The notes: a model not told the origin generated them from the sequence alone. Counted from the first letter of the stretch, positions 9,523 to 19,409 are shown. The stretch: 64,000 bases of DNA from Thalassotalea sp. Sam97 (GCF_041379765.1 NZ_CP166919.1:434001-498000); one strand, 5' to 3'. Translations and numbers: made by a program.

Positions 9523-10796
9523 TGAGCTCGACCGTGCCTGAAACCATACGAGATAATATGCGTCAGTTATCGTTACCATCATGGCTGTTAAACTCGCATG
9601 AGCAGCAACGTCCGGCGATGTTTGACCGCGGCTTTGTGGTGATCGCACTGGCTTTGTATGCAATTGGCCTGGTTATGGTTGCCAGCGCTTCGTTACCTAT
9701 TGGTGAGAAACTGCATAACAACCCGTTTCACTTTATGTTTCGCCATTGTTTTTATGTGGTTTTGAGCTTGACTCTTGCTGCCGGCGCACTGCAAGTAAGC
9801 ATGGCGACGTGGCAAAGAGTGAGCTGGTTATTGTTACTGCTGGCGATTGCATTATTGGTGGCGGTACTCTTTATAGGGCGCACGGTTAATGGCTCGACAC
9901 GCTGGATAGCTATCGGCCCTATTAACATTCAAGCGGCAGAACCTGCCAAATTATTTTTCTTTTGTTATTTATCTGCTTATTTAGTGCGCAGACGAGACGA
10001 AGTGATGGATAATTTATGGGGCTTTTCAAAACCGTTCTTGGTATTATTCGTGCTTGCTTTATTGTTATTAGCCGAGCCAGATTTAGGTACGGTTATTGTT
10101 ATGGGCTGTACAGCGCTAGGCTTGTTATTTCTTGCTGGTGCTAAGCTATGGCAATTTGGTGCCATTGTAGTTGCGGTGTTTTCTGCGTTTTTCAGCTTGG
10201 CTTATTTTGAGCCATACCGATGGCGTCGAGTGACGTCGTTTTTACAACCATGGGCTGACGAATTTGGCAGTGGTTATCAATTAACCCAGTCGTTAATGGC
10301 ATACGGACGTGGCGAAGTGTTCGGTATTGGCTTGGGTAATGGTATTCAAAAACTCGATTACTTACCTGAAGCGCATACCGATTTTGTGATGGCTGTGGTG
10401 GGTGAAGAATTTGGTTTTATGGGCATCGTATTATTGCTCGCGGTGATTTTGGCGCTGGTTATTAAAGCGCTGTTGTTAGGTAAGCGTGCGCTTGCCAATG
10501 AAAAATATTTTGAAGGATTTTTTGCTTACGCTATTGGTATCTGGCTGAGTTTTCAAGCGGCAGTTAATGTAGGAGCAAGCGCAGGGGTATTCCCAACCAA
10601 AGGTTTAACCATGCCTTTGATAAGCTACGGTGGTAGTTCAATGCTGGTTATGACACTGGCGATTGTGGTGTTAATCCGCATCGACCATGAGCTGAGACTG
10701 CAAACGATACAAGCGACAGTTAAAAACGACGCTGGCGGTAATAAAAGTCGGCGAGTGAAAACAACAAATAAGGAAGAGGGCGTCAGCAGTGAATAA
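9522..10796 (+). CDS. ftsW: Septal peptidoglycan polymerase FtsW
   Basis: FtsW is a SEDS-family glycosyltransferase that polymerises septal glycan together with FtsI. The 424-residue product has about ten membrane segments and the SEDS signatures E-P-D-L-G-T, E-A-H-T-D-F-V and P-L-I-S-Y-G-G-S-S. The cytoplasmic C-terminal tail is basic. The start codon overlaps the murD stop by one base and the end overlaps murG by 8 bases. Confidence 0.97.
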   Translation: MSSTVPETIRDNMRQLSLPSWLLNSHEQQRPAMFDRGFVVIALALYAIGLVMVASASLPIGEKLHNNPFHFMFRHCFYVVLSLTLAAGALQVSMATWQRVSWLLLLLAIALLVAVLFIGRTVNGSTRWIAIGPINIQAAEPAKLFFFCYLSAYLVRRRDEVMDNLWGFSKPFLVLFVLALLLLAEPDLGTVIVMGCTALGLLFLAGAKLWQFGAIVVAVFSAFFSLAYFEPYRWRRVTSFLQPWADEFGSGYQLTQSLMAYGRGEVFGIGLGNGIQKLDYLPEAHTDFVMAVVGEEFGFMGIVLLLAVILALVIKALLLGKRALANEKYFEGFFAYAIGIWLSFQAAVNVGASAGVFPTKGLTMPLISYGGSSMLVMTLAIVVLIRIDHELRLQTIQATVKNDAGGNKSRRVKTTNKEEGVSSE

Positions 10797-11865
10797 ACGT
10801 CCAACTATTTTAATTATGGCCGGTGGTACAGGCGGTCACATTTTTCCAGGACTTGCCGTTGCTGAATACCTTCAGCAGCAAGGCTGGCATGTGCACTGGT
10901 TAGGGACGGCAGATCGCATGGAAGCCGATATTATTCCCGCCCATGGCATCGATATTTCATTTATTAATATTGCTGGATTACGCGGCAAAGGCTTGAAATC
11001 TAAATTAACAATGCCATTTAAGGTGTTGCAATCGGTGATCCAATCACTACGCGTTGTGAACAAAGTGCGTCCTGATGTGGTTTTAGGCATGGGTGGCTAT
11101 GCTAGCGCGCCGGGGGCAATTGCCGCTTGGTTAAAGCGTATACCTTTGGTGCTACACGAGCAAAATGCCGTTGCTGGTATGTCGAATCGCTACTTAGCGA
11201 ATATCGCCAATAAAGTGCTGAGTGCATTTGCCGGAGCGTTTGCGAGCAATGTAAACGCCGAAGTCGTTGGTAACCCTGTGCGTGGCAATATTAATTTATT
11301 GGCAAACGACATTGAGCCAATGCGCAAACGTGTGCTTGTTGTTGGTGGTAGTCTGGGTGCCAAAGTGCTTAATGACACCGTACCTCAGGCAATTTCTCAG
11401 GTTAAGTTACTTGGTTTGGACGTATGGCATCAAACAGGCAAGGACAACGCTGAGGTTGTGGCGGCTGCATACGATAATTACAAGCTTGATGCAGAAAAAA
11501 TTAAAGTTACTGAATTTATCGATGATATGGCCAGTGCTTATCAGTGGGCTGATGTGGTGATTTGCCGGGCAGGCGCATTAACGGTTTCTGAATTGGCGAT
11601 GGCAGGCAAGCCGGCGATATTGGTGCCGCTACCACATGCGGTCGATGATCATCAAACGAAAAACGCCCAAGTTTTGGTAAATGCAGGCGCAGGCTTCTTG
11701 TTAGCGCAACAAGAGTTAAATGCGACCGTGTTATCGAGAAAGTTAAATATGTTATTTAGCTCTGAAAGTACCTTACAAAAAATGGCGAAAGCGGCAAAAT
11801 CTGTTGCTCGCCCTGATGCAACCGAGCGAGTTGCTATGACATGCAGAGCGTTGGCGGACAAATGA
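10789..11865 (+). CDS. murG: Lipid II synthase (GlcNAc transferase) MurG
   Basis: MurG transfers GlcNAc from UDP-GlcNAc to lipid I on the inner face of the membrane, forming lipid II. It is a GT28 enzyme of 358 residues. The donor and acceptor loops M-A-G-G-T-G-G-H-I-F-P-G-L-A and V-V-G-G-S-L-G-A are present, as are V-L-G-M-G-G-Y-A and H-E-Q-N-A-V-A-G. It starts with GTG after AGGAAGAGGG and overlaps ftsW by 8 bases. Confidence 0.97.
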   Translation: MNKRPTILIMAGGTGGHIFPGLAVAEYLQQQGWHVHWLGTADRMEADIIPAHGIDISFINIAGLRGKGLKSKLTMPFKVLQSVIQSLRVVNKVRPDVVLGMGGYASAPGAIAAWLKRIPLVLHEQNAVAGMSNRYLANIANKVLSAFAGAFASNVNAEVVGNPVRGNINLLANDIEPMRKRVLVVGGSLGAKVLNDTVPQAISQVKLLGLDVWHQTGKDNAEVVAAAYDNYKLDAEKIKVTEFIDDMASAYQWADVVICRAGALTVSELAMAGKPAILVPLPHAVDDHQTKNAQVLVNAGAGFLLAQQELNATVLSRKLNMLFSSESTLQKMAKAAKSVARPDATERVAMTCRALADK

Positions 11866-13292
11866 AAAGAATAATGAATGTACCAGAAATGCGTCGAGTA
11901 AAGAATATCCATTTTGTCGGCATTGGTGGCGCAGGCATGGGTGGTATCGCTGAAGTGCTACTTAATGAAGGCTACCAGATCAGTGGTTCCGATATAAATG
12001 AAAATGCCGTGGTTCAGCGCTTACGAAAGTTGGGCGCCACTATTGCTATTGGTCACGACAGAGCTAATGTCACAAACGCCAGTGTGGTGGTTGTTTCAAC
12101 CGCTATTGATTTGCAAAACGTTGAAATAAGCGAAGCCAAGCAACGTCGCATTCCAATCGTTCGCCGTGCAGAAATGCTGGCGGAATTAATGCGTTTTCGT
12201 CATGGCATTGCTATCGCTGGGACCCATGGTAAAACAACCACAACCAGCTTAATTGCCAGTATTATGGCAGAAGGTGAATTAGATCCAACGTTTGTGATTG
12301 GCGGTTTGCTTAATAGTGCGGGCACCAATGCCTATCTGGGCCAAAGTCGTTATTTAGTAGCCGAAGCCGATGAAAGTGATGCATCGTTTTTACACCTACA
12401 ACCTATGGTCGCAGTGGTTACTAATATCGACGAAGATCATATGGATACCTATGACGGTGACTTTGAAAAATTAAAAGACACTTACGTCGACTTTTTGCAC
12501 AATTTGCCATTTTACGGTTTAGCGGTTATGTGCATTGATAACCCTGTGGTTAAAGAAATTTTGCCACGTGTTGGTCGTCAAGTGATCACCTACGGTTTTA
12601 GTGATGATGCTGACGTGCGTGCCATAGACTATAAGCAGCACGCAGGCATGAGTGAATTTACCGTACAGCGCAAGGGTAAAGAAGACTTACATATTCGTTT
12701 AAATCTACCGGGTATGCACAATGCGGCCAATGCACTTGCGGCCATTGCGGTTGCATCTGACGAAGGTGTTGCCGATGAGGCGATTGTGTGTGCCTTGCAT
12801 AAGTTTGCTGGTATTGGTCGTCGCTTTGAACATTTAGCGAATATTTCTACAGCGAATGGTGAGATGACGGTGATTGACGATTACGGCCATCACCCAAGCG
12901 AGGTGGATGCAACCATAAAGGCGATGCGCAATGGCTGGCCAGAGCGTCGTTTGGTGATGATGTTTCAACCTCATCGCTATTCACGTACTCGTGATTTATA
13001 TGAAGAGTTTGTGCAAGTGCTGTCACAAGTTGATCAACTGATCTTATTGGATGTTTATGCTGCTGGCGAAGAGCGCATAAGCAATGCTGATTCGAAAGCG
13101 CTGGCGCGCAGTATTCGTTCGCGTGGCACCATGGAACCAATTTACGTCAGTGCGCCAGATGAGTTACCCGCTATTTTGGCCAATATCCTTGAAAATGACG
13201 ATATGTTGATCAGCCAAGGCGCTGGCAATGTTGGCGCGATTGCAAGAAAGCTTGTTAGCGCTGATGAATTGAACGTAAAAGGGCAGAGCTAA
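11862..13292 (+). CDS. murC: UDP-MurNAc:L-alanine ligase MurC
   Basis: MurC attaches L-alanine to UDP-MurNAc. The N-terminal dinucleotide-like loop is F-V-G-I-G-G-A-G-M-G-G-I-A-E. The ATP loop G-T-H-G-K-T-T-T lysine is residue 124. D-D-Y-G-H-H-P-S-E lies in the C-terminal domain. I chose the ATG at 11862, which overlaps the murG stop as ATGA and gives 476 residues; an in-frame ATG at 11841 would add seven residues. Confidence 0.96.
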   Translation: MKRIMNVPEMRRVKNIHFVGIGGAGMGGIAEVLLNEGYQISGSDINENAVVQRLRKLGATIAIGHDRANVTNASVVVVSTAIDLQNVEISEAKQRRIPIVRRAEMLAELMRFRHGIAIAGTHGKTTTTSLIASIMAEGELDPTFVIGGLLNSAGTNAYLGQSRYLVAEADESDASFLHLQPMVAVVTNIDEDHMDTYDGDFEKLKDTYVDFLHNLPFYGLAVMCIDNPVVKEILPRVGRQVITYGFSDDADVRAIDYKQHAGMSEFTVQRKGKEDLHIRLNLPGMHNAANALAAIAVASDEGVADEAIVCALHKFAGIGRRFEHLANISTANGEMTVIDDYGHHPSEVDATIKAMRNGWPERRLVMMFQPHRYSRTRDLYEEFVQVLSQVDQLILLDVYAAGEERISNADSKALARSIRSRGTMEPIYVSAPDELPAILANILENDDMLISQGAGNVGAIARKLVSADELNVKGQS

Positions 13293-14245
13293 TGGGCATG
13301 TTAATTGATGTCGCTGAGTTAAAAAAACAACATGTTGCCGTACTTTATGGTGGCAACAGCGCTGAGCGCGAAGTATCGCTAAAGTCTGGGCAAGCAGTCA
13401 CTGAGGCGCTGAGCCAAGCTGGATTTCAGGTAACTGCAATTGATACCGCCAAGCAACCTCTGTCAGCGCTAATCGAGCACGGTATAGACCGTGTATTCAT
13501 TGCCCTGCACGGTCGTGGCGGTGAAGACGGTTGCGTGCAAGGTGCACTGGAGTATATGCAAATCCCTTACACCGGCTCTGGTGTTCTCGGCTCTGCATTA
13601 GCGATGGATAAGGTTAGAAGTAAACAAATTTTTGCCGCCAGTGGCTTAGCCACCGCTGATTTTGTGGTGCTATCAATAGAGCAGCAACATAGCGCCGATT
13701 ATCAAGCGATTATTAATCAGCTTGGTGGCAAGGTTATGGTTAAGCCGGCGAAAGAAGGCTCAAGTATTGGTATGAGTATTGCGGATAATGCCGAGCAATT
13801 AACTCATGCTGTTAGCGAAGCGTTTAAGTTTGACCAACAAGTACTGGTTGAAGCTTGGCTTAGTGGCGCGGAATATACCGTGGCGATATTAGGTGATGAA
13901 GCATTGCCGCCTATTTCAATGGTAACGCCAAATGAATTTTATGACTATCAGGCAAAGTACCAAAGCAATACGACTCAATACTTATGTCCTTGTGGTCTAG
14001 AGCCAGCATTAGAACAACAGTTGCAAGAGTTAGCCCTTGCAGCGTTTAAAGCAACTGGCGCAAAAGGTTGGGGCCGTGTCGATGTGATGCAAGATGCATC
14101 TGGTAAGTTTAACCTGCTCGAAGTCAACACGGTACCGGGCATGACGCAAACGTCGTTAGTCCCTAAAGCCGCTAAGCAAGCCGGTTTAGACTTTGGCCAG
14201 CTTGTAGTGCGGGTATTGCAATTAAGTGGAGAGGGCGTCAGCTAA
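13292..14245 (+). CDS. ddlB: D-alanine--D-alanine ligase
   Basis: This ATP-grasp enzyme makes D-Ala-D-Ala for MurF. The 317-residue product has the N-terminal L-Y-G-G-N-S-A-E-R-E-V-S-L-K-S-G motif, H-G-R-G-G-E-D-G, V-K-P-A-K-E-G-S-S-I-G-M and the metal-binding L-L-E-V-N-T-V-P-G-M-T segment near the end. The start overlaps the murC stop by one base. Its position between murC and ftsQ is that of ddlB in E. coli. Confidence 0.96.
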   Translation: MGMLIDVAELKKQHVAVLYGGNSAEREVSLKSGQAVTEALSQAGFQVTAIDTAKQPLSALIEHGIDRVFIALHGRGGEDGCVQGALEYMQIPYTGSGVLGSALAMDKVRSKQIFAASGLATADFVVLSIEQQHSADYQAIINQLGGKVMVKPAKEGSSIGMSIADNAEQLTHAVSEAFKFDQQVLVEAWLSGAEYTVAILGDEALPPISMVTPNEFYDYQAKYQSNTTQYLCPCGLEPALEQQLQELALAAFKATGAKGWGRVDVMQDASGKFNLLEVNTVPGMTQTSLVPKAAKQAGLDFGQLVVRVLQLSGEGVS

Positions 14246-14252
14246 TACAAAA

Positions 14253-15026
14253 ATGAGCGAACGGCAAAACATAGACAGCAAGGTAAATAACGCTAACGGC
14301 ACATATTGGGCTGGTTTGGTGTTTTTTGTGTTGGTCTGTGTGCTGATGGTTTATGGCGCAAATAAGGTTCATCACCTTATGCAGCAAGATAAAGCGTTGC
14401 CCGTGTCGCATCTGCTGATTGAAGGTAATACGCCTTATACCAATAAGGTTGATATTGTTACGGCGTTAAAGCAGACTCGCTTGGATAACTTTTTCCAACT
14501 CGATGTCAATAATGTGCAGCGCCAATTGGAAGCGTTACCCTGGGTGTATAGTGCATCGGTACGCAAACAATGGCCGAATACATTAAGTGTGTATGTGCAA
14601 GATCAAGTGCCTGTTGCGGTTTGGAATGGTGACGACTTAATCAACGAACATGGGCAAATATTTCGTGCTGATCAAGGGCGTTTAACATCAAGGTTACCGC
14701 AGTTGTTTGGTCCTGAAGGGCGTGAATTGACCGCACTTGAGAATTATAGAGATCTAAACAAGTTGCTTAAATTCATTGATGCTGAAATCGCTCAAATTGA
14801 ATTAAGTGAGCGTAATGCATGGTTGTTAACGTTAACCAATGGCATCGCCCTTAACCTTGGTCAAGAAGATCGGGTGATGCGCATTCAGCGCTTTATGGAT
14901 GCATATTCGCAAATCAAGGCGTTGGTTAAGCAACAGCAACAAGTAGATTATATTGACCTTCGCTATGACACAGGCATGGCAATTGGTTGGAAACCGCTAA
15001 TAGAAGAAGAGCAAACAAATGTCTAA
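14253..15026 (+). CDS. ftsQ: Cell division protein FtsQ
   Basis: FtsQ recruits FtsL and FtsB to the septum. The product (257 residues from the ATG at 14253) has one membrane segment at about residues 21-39, then a periplasmic POTRA domain starting V-S-H-L-L-I-E-G-N-T, and a beta domain with L-P-W-V-Y-S-A-S-V-R-K-Q-W-P. The start is uncertain: GGAGAGGG at 14228-14235 is far upstream, so a GTG at 14226 is possible. Confidence 0.95.
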   Translation: MSERQNIDSKVNNANGTYWAGLVFFVLVCVLMVYGANKVHHLMQQDKALPVSHLLIEGNTPYTNKVDIVTALKQTRLDNFFQLDVNNVQRQLEALPWVYSASVRKQWPNTLSVYVQDQVPVAVWNGDDLINEHGQIFRADQGRLTSRLPQLFGPEGRELTALENYRDLNKLLKFIDAEIAQIELSERNAWLLTLTNGIALNLGQEDRVMRIQRFMDAYSQIKALVKQQQQVDYIDLRYDTGMAIGWKPLIEEEQTNV

Positions 15027-16254
15027 AGCAGTGGAAAGAAATTTGGTCATTGGCCTAGATATAGGCACCTCAGAAGTTGTCGCTGTGGTTGGTGAAGTGA
15101 CTCCAGATGACAAATTATGCATTATTGGGGTTGGTACTAACCCAGCTCGAGGCATGGATAAAGGTGGCGTTAACGATTTGAATTTGGTCGTTAAGTCAAT
15201 TCAACATGCCGTTAGCGAAGCTGAAATGATGGCTGACTGCAAAATTGGCTCGGTATATTTAGGCATTTCAGGTAAGCATATTCATTGTCAAAATGAAAAT
15301 GGTATGGTGCCAATTAATGACCACGAAGTGACTCAGGTTGATGTAGATAATGTAATGCACACGGCGCGTTCAGTACCTATTTCAGCGGAGCGTAAAATGC
15401 TCCATGTCAGACCGCAAGAATTTAGTGTCGACGTGCAAGAGGGCATTAAAAGCCCAATTGGTATGTCGGGTGTACGCATGGAAGCTAAAGTGCATATTAT
15501 TACCTGTGCTAATGATATGGCGAAAAATATCGTCAAATGCGTTGAGCGTTGTGACTTACATGCCGACCAACTGATTTTTTCAGCGTTGGCGTCAAGTTAT
15601 GCGGTGTTGACACCTGATGAAAAAGAGCTTGGCGTTTGTGTCGTCGATATGGGCGCTGGCACCCTAGATATTTCTATATTCGCTAATGGTGCGATACGCC
15701 ATAGCGCGGTTATTCCGGTAGGTGGTAACCAAGTGAGCAATGATATTGCCAAGATTTTCCGTACGCCATTAGCGCATGCTGAAGAAATTAAAGTGCAATA
15801 TGCGTGCGCGTTGCGCCATATGGTCAGTATGGAAGAGAATATTGAAGTGCCAAGTGTTGGTGGTCGACCAGCACGCACTATGTCTCGTCATACATTGGCG
15901 GAGGTTGTTGAACCACGTTACCACGAATTGTTTGAGCTTATTCAAGAAGAAATCAAGCAAAGTGGTTGGGAAGATCAAATCGCCGCCGGTGTGGTCTTAA
16001 CCGGCGGGACCTCGAAAATGGAAGGCGTGGTTGAATTTGCTGAAGAAGTATTCCAAATGCCAGTACGTATTGGTAAGCCTATCGATATTGAAGGCCTTAC
16101 CGAGTATGTTGACGATCCAAGTTACGCAACCGCAGTTGGCTTATTGCGTTATGGCCTTGAGTTAAGAGCCGAGAAAAATAAAGAACAAGAACATCACGAT
16201 GGCGTCGTAAGTATGTTGTCGCGAATGAAAAACTGGTTTCATAACCAGTTTTAA
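15019..16254 (+). CDS. ftsA: Cell division protein FtsA
   Basis: FtsA is the actin-like protein that tethers FtsZ to the membrane. The 411-residue product has the phosphate-1 motif G-L-D-I-G-T-S near residue 14, V-V-D-M-G-A-G-T-L-D-I-S as phosphate-2, and V-V-L-T-G-G-T-S-K as the adenosine motif. The last residues, S-M-L-S-R-M-K-N-W-F, form the amphipathic membrane-binding helix. It overlaps ftsQ by 8 bases. 69 bp separate it from ftsZ. Confidence 0.98.
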   Translation: MSKAVERNLVIGLDIGTSEVVAVVGEVTPDDKLCIIGVGTNPARGMDKGGVNDLNLVVKSIQHAVSEAEMMADCKIGSVYLGISGKHIHCQNENGMVPINDHEVTQVDVDNVMHTARSVPISAERKMLHVRPQEFSVDVQEGIKSPIGMSGVRMEAKVHIITCANDMAKNIVKCVERCDLHADQLIFSALASSYAVLTPDEKELGVCVVDMGAGTLDISIFANGAIRHSAVIPVGGNQVSNDIAKIFRTPLAHAEEIKVQYACALRHMVSMEENIEVPSVGGRPARTMSRHTLAEVVEPRYHELFELIQEEIKQSGWEDQIAAGVVLTGGTSKMEGVVEFAEEVFQMPVRIGKPIDIEGLTEYVDDPSYATAVGLLRYGLELRAEKNKEQEHHDGVVSMLSRMKNWFHNQF

Positions 16255-16323
16255 TACCCAGATGAGTAAGTTTAAAAACAGATTTTTTGGTGGAACAAAA
16301 ATACCTAGAACGGAGAGAAAATT

Positions 16324-17478
16324 ATGTTTGAATTAATGGAAGAGCACAACGAAGAAGCGGTGATTAAAGTCATCGGTGTTGGTGGCGGTGGTGGTAATGC
16401 CGTTGAACACATGGTGGTACAAACCATTGAAGGTGTTGAATTTATTACTGCAAATACCGACTCGCAAGCGTTGCGTAATTCATCAGCAACAGTGACCCTA
16501 CAAATCGGTGCTGATGTAACTAAAGGTTTAGGGGCTGGCGCTAACCCAGAAATCGGCCGTCGCAGTGCGGAAGAAGACAGAGAGACCATCCGTCAAACCC
16601 TACAAGGTGCTGACATGGTGTTTATCGCTGCCGGTATGGGCGGTGGTACAGGTACTGGTGCGGCACCTGTCGTGGCAGAAATTGCTAAAGAAATGGGTAT
16701 ATTAACGGTGGCGGTTGTTACCAAACCATTCCCATTTGAAGGCAAAAAGCGCATGAACTACGCCGAGCAAGGCATTGAGTTCTTATCAAATAATGTTGAC
16801 TCATTAATTACGATTCCAAACGAAAAACTACTGAAAGTATTAGGCCCAGGTACGTCATTGCTTGATGCCTTCAAGGCTGCCAATAATGTTTTACTTGGTG
16901 CGGTACAAGGTATTGCGGAATTAATTACTCGCCCAGGTCTAATCAACGTTGACTTTGCAGACGTACGTACGGTTATGTCTGAAATGGGCACTGCAATGAT
17001 GGGCTCAGGTTCAGCAACCGGTGAAGATCGCGCAGAAGAAGCAGCAGAAGCGGCGATTTCGAGCCCGTTACTTGAAGACGTTGATTTAGCAGGGGCACGT
17101 GGTATTTTGGTAAATATTACTGCAGGCCTAGATATCTCAATTGATGAGTTTGAAACAGTTGGTAATGCAGTGCGTGCATTTGCTTCAGAAAATGCCACGG
17201 TTGTGGTGGGTGCGGTAATTGATGCTGAAATGAGTGATGAATTGCGTGTTACTGTGGTCGCAACAGGTATCGGTCAACAGCAAAAACCTGAAATTTCAAT
17301 TGTACCACCAGTTCAAAAGCCTGAGCCAATTGCGGTTAATGCACCATATACGCCAGAGCCAGAGCCGACGCTATATACGGAAGATCGCCCTGTTAGTAAC
17401 CCTGCGACAGCGCCACAAACGGCACCCGATGCAGATTACTTAGATATCCCAGCGTTTTTACGTAAGCAAGCGGACTAA
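16324..17478 (+). CDS. ftsZ: Cell division GTPase FtsZ
   Basis: FtsZ polymerises into the Z ring. The 384-residue product has the tubulin signature G-G-G-T-G-T-G at about residues 104-113 and N-T-D-S-Q-A-L near residue 45. The catalytic loop is N-V-D-F-A-D-V. After a variable linker rich in Pro, the conserved C-terminal peptide D-Y-L-D-I-P-A-F-L-R-K-Q-A-D binds FtsA, ZipA and ZapD; zapD is encoded in this window. A GGAGAG ribosome-binding site precedes the ATG. Confidence 0.99.
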   Translation: MFELMEEHNEEAVIKVIGVGGGGGNAVEHMVVQTIEGVEFITANTDSQALRNSSATVTLQIGADVTKGLGAGANPEIGRRSAEEDRETIRQTLQGADMVFIAAGMGGGTGTGAAPVVAEIAKEMGILTVAVVTKPFPFEGKKRMNYAEQGIEFLSNNVDSLITIPNEKLLKVLGPGTSLLDAFKAANNVLLGAVQGIAELITRPGLINVDFADVRTVMSEMGTAMMGSGSATGEDRAEEAAEAAISSPLLEDVDLAGARGILVNITAGLDISIDEFETVGNAVRAFASENATVVVGAVIDAEMSDELRVTVVATGIGQQQKPEISIVPPVQKPEPIAVNAPYTPEPEPTLYTEDRPVSNPATAPQTAPDADYLDIPAFLRKQAD

Positions 17479-17519
17479 TTGTTGTAACGCAAAGGTATCG
17501 ATAGCATTTTCGATGTAAT

Positions 17520-17539
17520 CAATCGGTTGTTACCGATTG
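17520..17539 (+). other. Stem-loop after ftsZ
   Basis: CAATCGG (17520-17526) and CCGATTG (17533-17539) form a 7-bp stem with a 6-base loop, 42 bp after the ftsZ stop. There is no clear T-tract, so it may be a weak terminator, an mRNA-stabilising hairpin or a binding site. The rest of the 375-bp ftsZ-lpxC spacer carries the lpxC promoter and no gene I can support. Confidence 0.35.
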
Positions 17540-17762
17540 TTATAATCGTGTTTAGATTTGTGGTTTTGTTAGGTTATTGGTTGGCGACAGGCTAAAATAG
17601 CTCGTTCATTCAAAGAATATTAGTCATATTTATGACGTGCTTTGTAAACGAGGTAGTAAAAGTGATAAACGGTCGTGACTATTTACCATCACGTAATCAC
17701 TATGTAACCATAACATTGAGATTCGATGAGTTACGCAATTATCGGGCCAATAAGCTATGGTT

Positions 17763-17791
17763 TTGACCCGTAACGATATTTTTGCTAAGAT
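17763..17791 (+). promoter_or_regulatory. Candidate sigma70 promoter of lpxC
   Basis: TTGACC (17763-17768) and TAAGAT (17786-17791) are separated by the optimal 17 bp, about 60 bp before the lpxC start codon. This agrees with lpxC having its own promoter at the end of the dcw cluster in E. coli. Confidence 0.45.
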
Positions 17792-17853
17792 CCTGCCGGT
17801 TTGAAGTAGTAATATGCTTTGAATTAGGTGGAAGAAGTTTTTTAAGGCGATAT

Positions 17854-18765
17854 ATGATCAAGCAACGTACATTAAAGCAAGCTGTAAATGCCACAGGCGT
17901 TGGCTTACACAAAGGTGAAAAAGTGCAGATTACTCTCCGTCCTGCACCGGCCAACACAGGCGTAGTTTTCCGCCGTGTTGATCTTGATCCTGTAGTTGAT
18001 ATCCCTGCAACTCCTGAAGCTGTGGGCGAAACAACCTTGTGTACATGTTTGGTTAACCAGCAAGGCGTTCAAGTATCCACCGTTGAACATTTGCTTGCTG
18101 CTGTTGCTGGCTTAGGTATTGATAACCTAATCGTAGAAGTCGATTCACCAGAGATCCCTATTATGGACGGTAGTTCACTGCCGTTCGTTTATCTGATTCA
18201 GTCAGTGGGCGTTGAAGAGCAAAACGTTGCTAAGAAGTTTTTACGTATCACCAAAACCGTTCGCGTTGAAGAAGGCGATAAGTGGGCTGAGTTACGCCCG
18301 CACGAAGGCTTCAAGGTAAACTTCGCCATTGACTTTGATCATCCGGTGATTGCCAATACAACACAAACGATGTCGCTCGATTTATCAAGTAATTCATTCG
18401 TTAAAGAAATCAGCCGTGCTCGCACGTTTGGTTTTATGAAAGATATTGAGTTTTTGCGTTCACATAACCTTGCCTTGGGCGGTAGCCTCGAAAACGCCAT
18501 TGTGCTTGATGAATATAAAATGCTTAATAGTGAAGAACTACGTTACGATGACGAATTCGTTAAGCATAAAATTCTTGATGCTATTGGTGACTTATATATG
18601 GGGAGCTGCAGTATTCTCGGTGAGTTGCGCGCTTATAAGTCAGGGCACGGCTTAAATAACATGCTATTGCGTGAAGTATTTAAACGCCAAGACTGTTGGG
18701 AGTGGGTCACTTATCAAGACGAACAAGGTGCACCGATTACCTATCAAGACGCCGTTTTTGCCTAA
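17854..18765 (+). CDS. lpxC: UDP-3-O-acyl-GlcNAc deacetylase LpxC
   Basis: LpxC is the zinc enzyme for the committed step of lipid A synthesis. The ATG at 17854, after AAGGCG, gives 303 residues, against 305 in E. coli. Conserved parts include V-N-A-T-G-V-G-L-H, S-T-V-E-H-L-L-A-A (first zinc histidine), M-D-G-S-S-L-P-F and H-K-I-L-D-A-I-G-D (second zinc site). The strong terminator just downstream marks the end of the dcw unit. Confidence 0.98.
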   Translation: MIKQRTLKQAVNATGVGLHKGEKVQITLRPAPANTGVVFRRVDLDPVVDIPATPEAVGETTLCTCLVNQQGVQVSTVEHLLAAVAGLGIDNLIVEVDSPEIPIMDGSSLPFVYLIQSVGVEEQNVAKKFLRITKTVRVEEGDKWAELRPHEGFKVNFAIDFDHPVIANTTQTMSLDLSSNSFVKEISRARTFGFMKDIEFLRSHNLALGGSLENAIVLDEYKMLNSEELRYDDEFVKHKILDAIGDLYMGSCSILGELRAYKSGHGLNNMLLREVFKRQDCWEWVTYQDEQGAPITYQDAVFA

Positions 18766-18808
18766 TGACTATATTTGTCTCATAAATTAGGCAAGCAGAA
18801 AATCAATG

Positions 18809-18835
18809 AAAAGGAGCTATAATGGCTCCTTTTTT
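18809..18835 (+). terminator. Intrinsic terminator of lpxC
   Basis: AAGGAGC (18811-18817) pairs with GCTCCTT (18825-18831) across a 7-base loop, followed by a run of T. It lies 44 bp after the lpxC stop. Confidence 0.85.
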
Positions 18836-18935
18836 AATGCGATTTGATGAGTGATTTAATCGAGTTGTGGTTGTTGATAATGGCCTGACTTATATCGCGT
18901 TGGCTAGGTAGCCGAACAATGCACGCGAACGAGCA

Positions 18936-19409
18936 CTAATCATTATCTTTTTTCTTTACATGCGACGCCAACTTTAATAGCTTTTCTTTTAAACCTGGCG
19001 GTGCAGACTCGGCTACTTTAAGTAACTCATCGGCGCTTTGTTGTGACATACTTTTTTTCGGCTTTTCCACCTTCACAGGCTCAGCCTCACGTTTGACACC
19101 ATGCGGATTGACTTTGATGTCAATGCGCTGAAATATCCCATGAGTTTGCAATTGCAGTTGCTTCGCAATATTATTGCGTTCAAATTGTAAACGCTGTCCC
19201 CAGACGGCAGATTTGGCTTCGATAACGACAAGGTCATCTCGGCAATTGGCTATTTGCCATGCTTTCTCTGGTAAATCGGGACAGGTTTGCCGTACAATCT
19301 GAGCCAAAATTTGCAATGATTGTGCTTTTACAGATATCGAAGCCATCGAGTTACTGGCATTTTGCAGTAAACTTTGCAGGTCTTGTGGCGCTTTAATGAT
19401 GGGTTTCAT
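18936..19409 (-). CDS. dciA: DciA-family (DUF721) replicative helicase-loading protein
   Basis: The product is 157 residues from the ATG at 19409, beginning M-K-P-I-I-K-A-P-Q. The N-terminal half matches the DUF721 domain: a helix, then P-D-L-P-E-K-A-W-Q-I-A-N-C-R-D-D-L-V-V-I-E and W-G-Q-R-L-Q-F-E. The C-terminal half is charged and likely disordered. DciA is the ancestral loader of the DnaB helicase in bacteria that lack DnaC. A longer frame to 19523 would overlap the divergent peptidase gene, so I chose the inner ATG, which leaves a 68-bp divergent promoter region. Confidence 0.85.
   Translation of the reverse strand: MKPIIKAPQDLQSLLQNASNSMASISVKAQSLQILAQIVRQTCPDLPEKAWQIANCRDDLVVIEAKSAVWGQRLQFERNNIAKQLQLQTHGIFQRIDIKVNPHGVKREAEPVKVEKPKKSMSQQSADELLKVAESAPPGLKEKLLKLASHVKKKDND

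Noticed and set aside
16758..17198. Long minus-strand frame (146 codons) opposite ftsZ
   Set aside because: It is the antisense shadow of ftsZ, with Ser/Ala-rich composition typical of such shadows.
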